NCBI RefSeq assembly: GCF_018141445.1
Contig: NZ_CP058649.1
Location: forward strand, 1,135,001 to 1,199,000
Origin: Vallitalea pronyensis
GTDB lineage: Bacteria > Bacillota > Clostridia > Lachnospirales > Vallitaleaceae
Reading direction: 5' to 3'
Length of the DNA: 64,000 nucleotides
Shown: piece after piece, positions 63,204 through 64,000 of the stretch
How the letters are laid out: every line of letters begins with the position of its first letter
Numbering within the stretch: position 1 is the stretch's first letter
Notes under the pieces: model-generated
Told to the model about the DNA's origin: nothing
The model's input: only the letters and a program-made list of their open reading frames with translations
Databases searched by the model: none
Translations under genes and position numbers: made by a program

Positions 63204-64000
63204 ATGGCTACAGAAAGTATATTTAGGGTTCTTGATTTTTTTATACTGCGAACCCCCATTCTACCCATCGATGTTTTTGAACAAGAACTCACCGCTTTCA
63301 AAGGGTCAATTTTGGAAGTATTACAGAAACAGATGCAAAACCCCGTGATTCGGGAAGCGATAGCCGTTTCAAGTATATCCCTTCTTGATGCCTTAACACA
63401 CCTTTCAGTTGATAGTCCCAAAAGAAAGCGGGAACAAGTGACAAAAGCATTTTTACGCTATCTCATTAGAATGTCTACAAGGCCAACACCTTTTGGTTTA
63501 TTTTCTGGCGTGACGTATGGTGAATATGGTGATGCATATAGAGTCACCTTGAAATCTTCAGCATACCATAAGAAACGGACCCGTCCAGATATGGATTGGA
63601 TCTTTAAAATTATCGCACAATTGGAGGGTGATCCTAAGATCATTTCACAGTTATCGGTCTTGGGGAATACCATGGCTTATGAAGTGGGAAATAGGACATA
63701 CATTCCATATCTCACACATTTAGGTCATGTACGAGAAAGTGGCGCACATTTTGAAATGGAATCCACATCTGTGCGCACAACCTCTGCAGTAAAGGAAGCT
63801 CTTAATCTTGCCAAGACGCCTCAGACCTTTCATGCATTGGTGTCCAGGTTATATGATGATTACCCCGATACGTCACATGAGCAAATAAACCAATTTGTCT
63901 ATCAGCTCTTTCAACAAGAGCTTATTATGTCCAACTTAAGACCACCCCTATTAGATAGTAACCCATTACAATACTTACTAGAACGTATGGCATCTTTACA
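63204..64000 (+). CDS. lanB: LanB-type lanthipeptide dehydratase, 5' part (runs off window)
   Basis: First 265 codons; LanB enzymes are about 1000 residues, so most of the gene lies outside. AAAGGAG ends 6 bases before the ATG. FRVLDFFILRTPILPIDVFE opens the protein and RMSTRPTPFGLFSGV (about 88-102) is the signature of the LanB N-terminal glutamylation domain (PF04738). The enzyme dehydrates Ser/Thr of the precursor via glutamyl-tRNA-dependent glutamylation in the cytoplasm. It directly follows the precursor gene, and the rest of the cluster (cyclase LanC, transporter, immunity) is expected to the right. Confidence 0.93.
   Translation, partial: MATESIFRVLDFFILRTPILPIDVFEQELTAFKGSILEVLQKQMQNPVIREAIAVSSISLLDALTHLSVDSPKRKREQVTKAFLRYLIRMSTRPTPFGLFSGVTYGEYGDAYRVTLKSSAYHKKRTRPDMDWIFKIIAQLEGDPKIISQLSVLGNTMAYEVGNRTYIPYLTHLGHVRESGAHFEMESTSVRTTSAVKEALNLAKTPQTFHALVSRLYDDYPDTSHEQINQFVYQLFQQELIMSNLRPPLLDSNPLQYLLERMASL

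Noticed and set aside
1..64000. tRNA, rRNA or insertion-sequence transposase genes
   Set aside because: I looked for cloverleaf-like GGTTCGA segments, conserved rRNA stretches and transposase motifs and saw none convincing; a covariance search could still find a diverged case.

Overview
This is a low-GC, strictly bacterial, clostridial-looking window. Genes carry strong AGGAGG-type ribosome binding sites, promoters are near-consensus TTGACA/TATAAT, and there are SLH-type and copper-amine-oxidase-type cell-wall proteins, YesM/YesN two-component pairs with LplB/YtcP-type sugar permeases, an oxygen/nitrosative-stress hybrid-cluster protein, and no respiratory genes. A marine or sediment polysaccharide-degrading Clostridia member (for example a Vallitalea-like Lachnospirales) would fit, but that placement is a guess from style, not from a marker gene.

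Left part (1-12.1 kb): the 5' part of a hybrid-cluster protein gene (minus strand), an L-fucose isomerase, a fluoride riboswitch in front of a cation/proton antiporter, msrA, a 1237-residue GH31 glycosidase and a LacI-type regulator. Near-identical operator palindromes (core GTAAACGTTTAC) sit on the promoters of the isomerase, the GH31 gene and the regulator itself, so these three probably form one local regulon. The intergenic regions here are rich in structured DNA/RNA repeats: a multi-stem element (three copies in the window, with compensatory changes), a hairpin family with a fixed 31-nt loop and rewritten arms (three copies), and a 200-bp inverted repeat.

12.1-31.2 kb: a class D beta-lactamase, a Nudix hydrolase and an FtsH-like protease; then a polysaccharide-utilisation locus made of a YesM/YesN sensor pair, two permeases, a solute-binding lipoprotein, a GH130 phosphorylase/hydrolase, a GH-A clan hydrolase and a lipoprotein that fuses a catalytically dead CE2-like esterase to a GH-A domain. 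Next come a LuxE/LuxC acyl-reduction pair without luciferase and an ECF sigma factor with an RsiV-like anti-sigma.

31.2-50.8 kb: a YcdB-type surface protein behind an apparent ECF promoter, a second sigma/anti-sigma pair, an HAD hydrolase, a polymorphic ADP-ribosyltransferase toxin with a tail of intact and broken small (probably immunity) genes, an SLH surface protein, and a signalling unit made of a degenerate GGDEF-EAL sensor with two periplasmic binding domains, a response regulator, a histidine kinase and a lipoprotein.

50.8-64 kb: a scarred region with gene remnants and a 256-bp duplication, a GNAT/aminoglycoside-phosphotransferase pair, a methyltransferase, an AraC regulator interrupted by one in-frame stop, a secreted MORN-repeat protein, an OmpR-type two-component pair divergent from a VTC-DUF4956-CotH operon, and at the right edge the start of a lanthipeptide cluster. 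The lanthipeptide precursor has five tandem YTSxC units and is followed by a LanB dehydratase that runs off the window. That cluster is the most promising candidate for an undescribed system.
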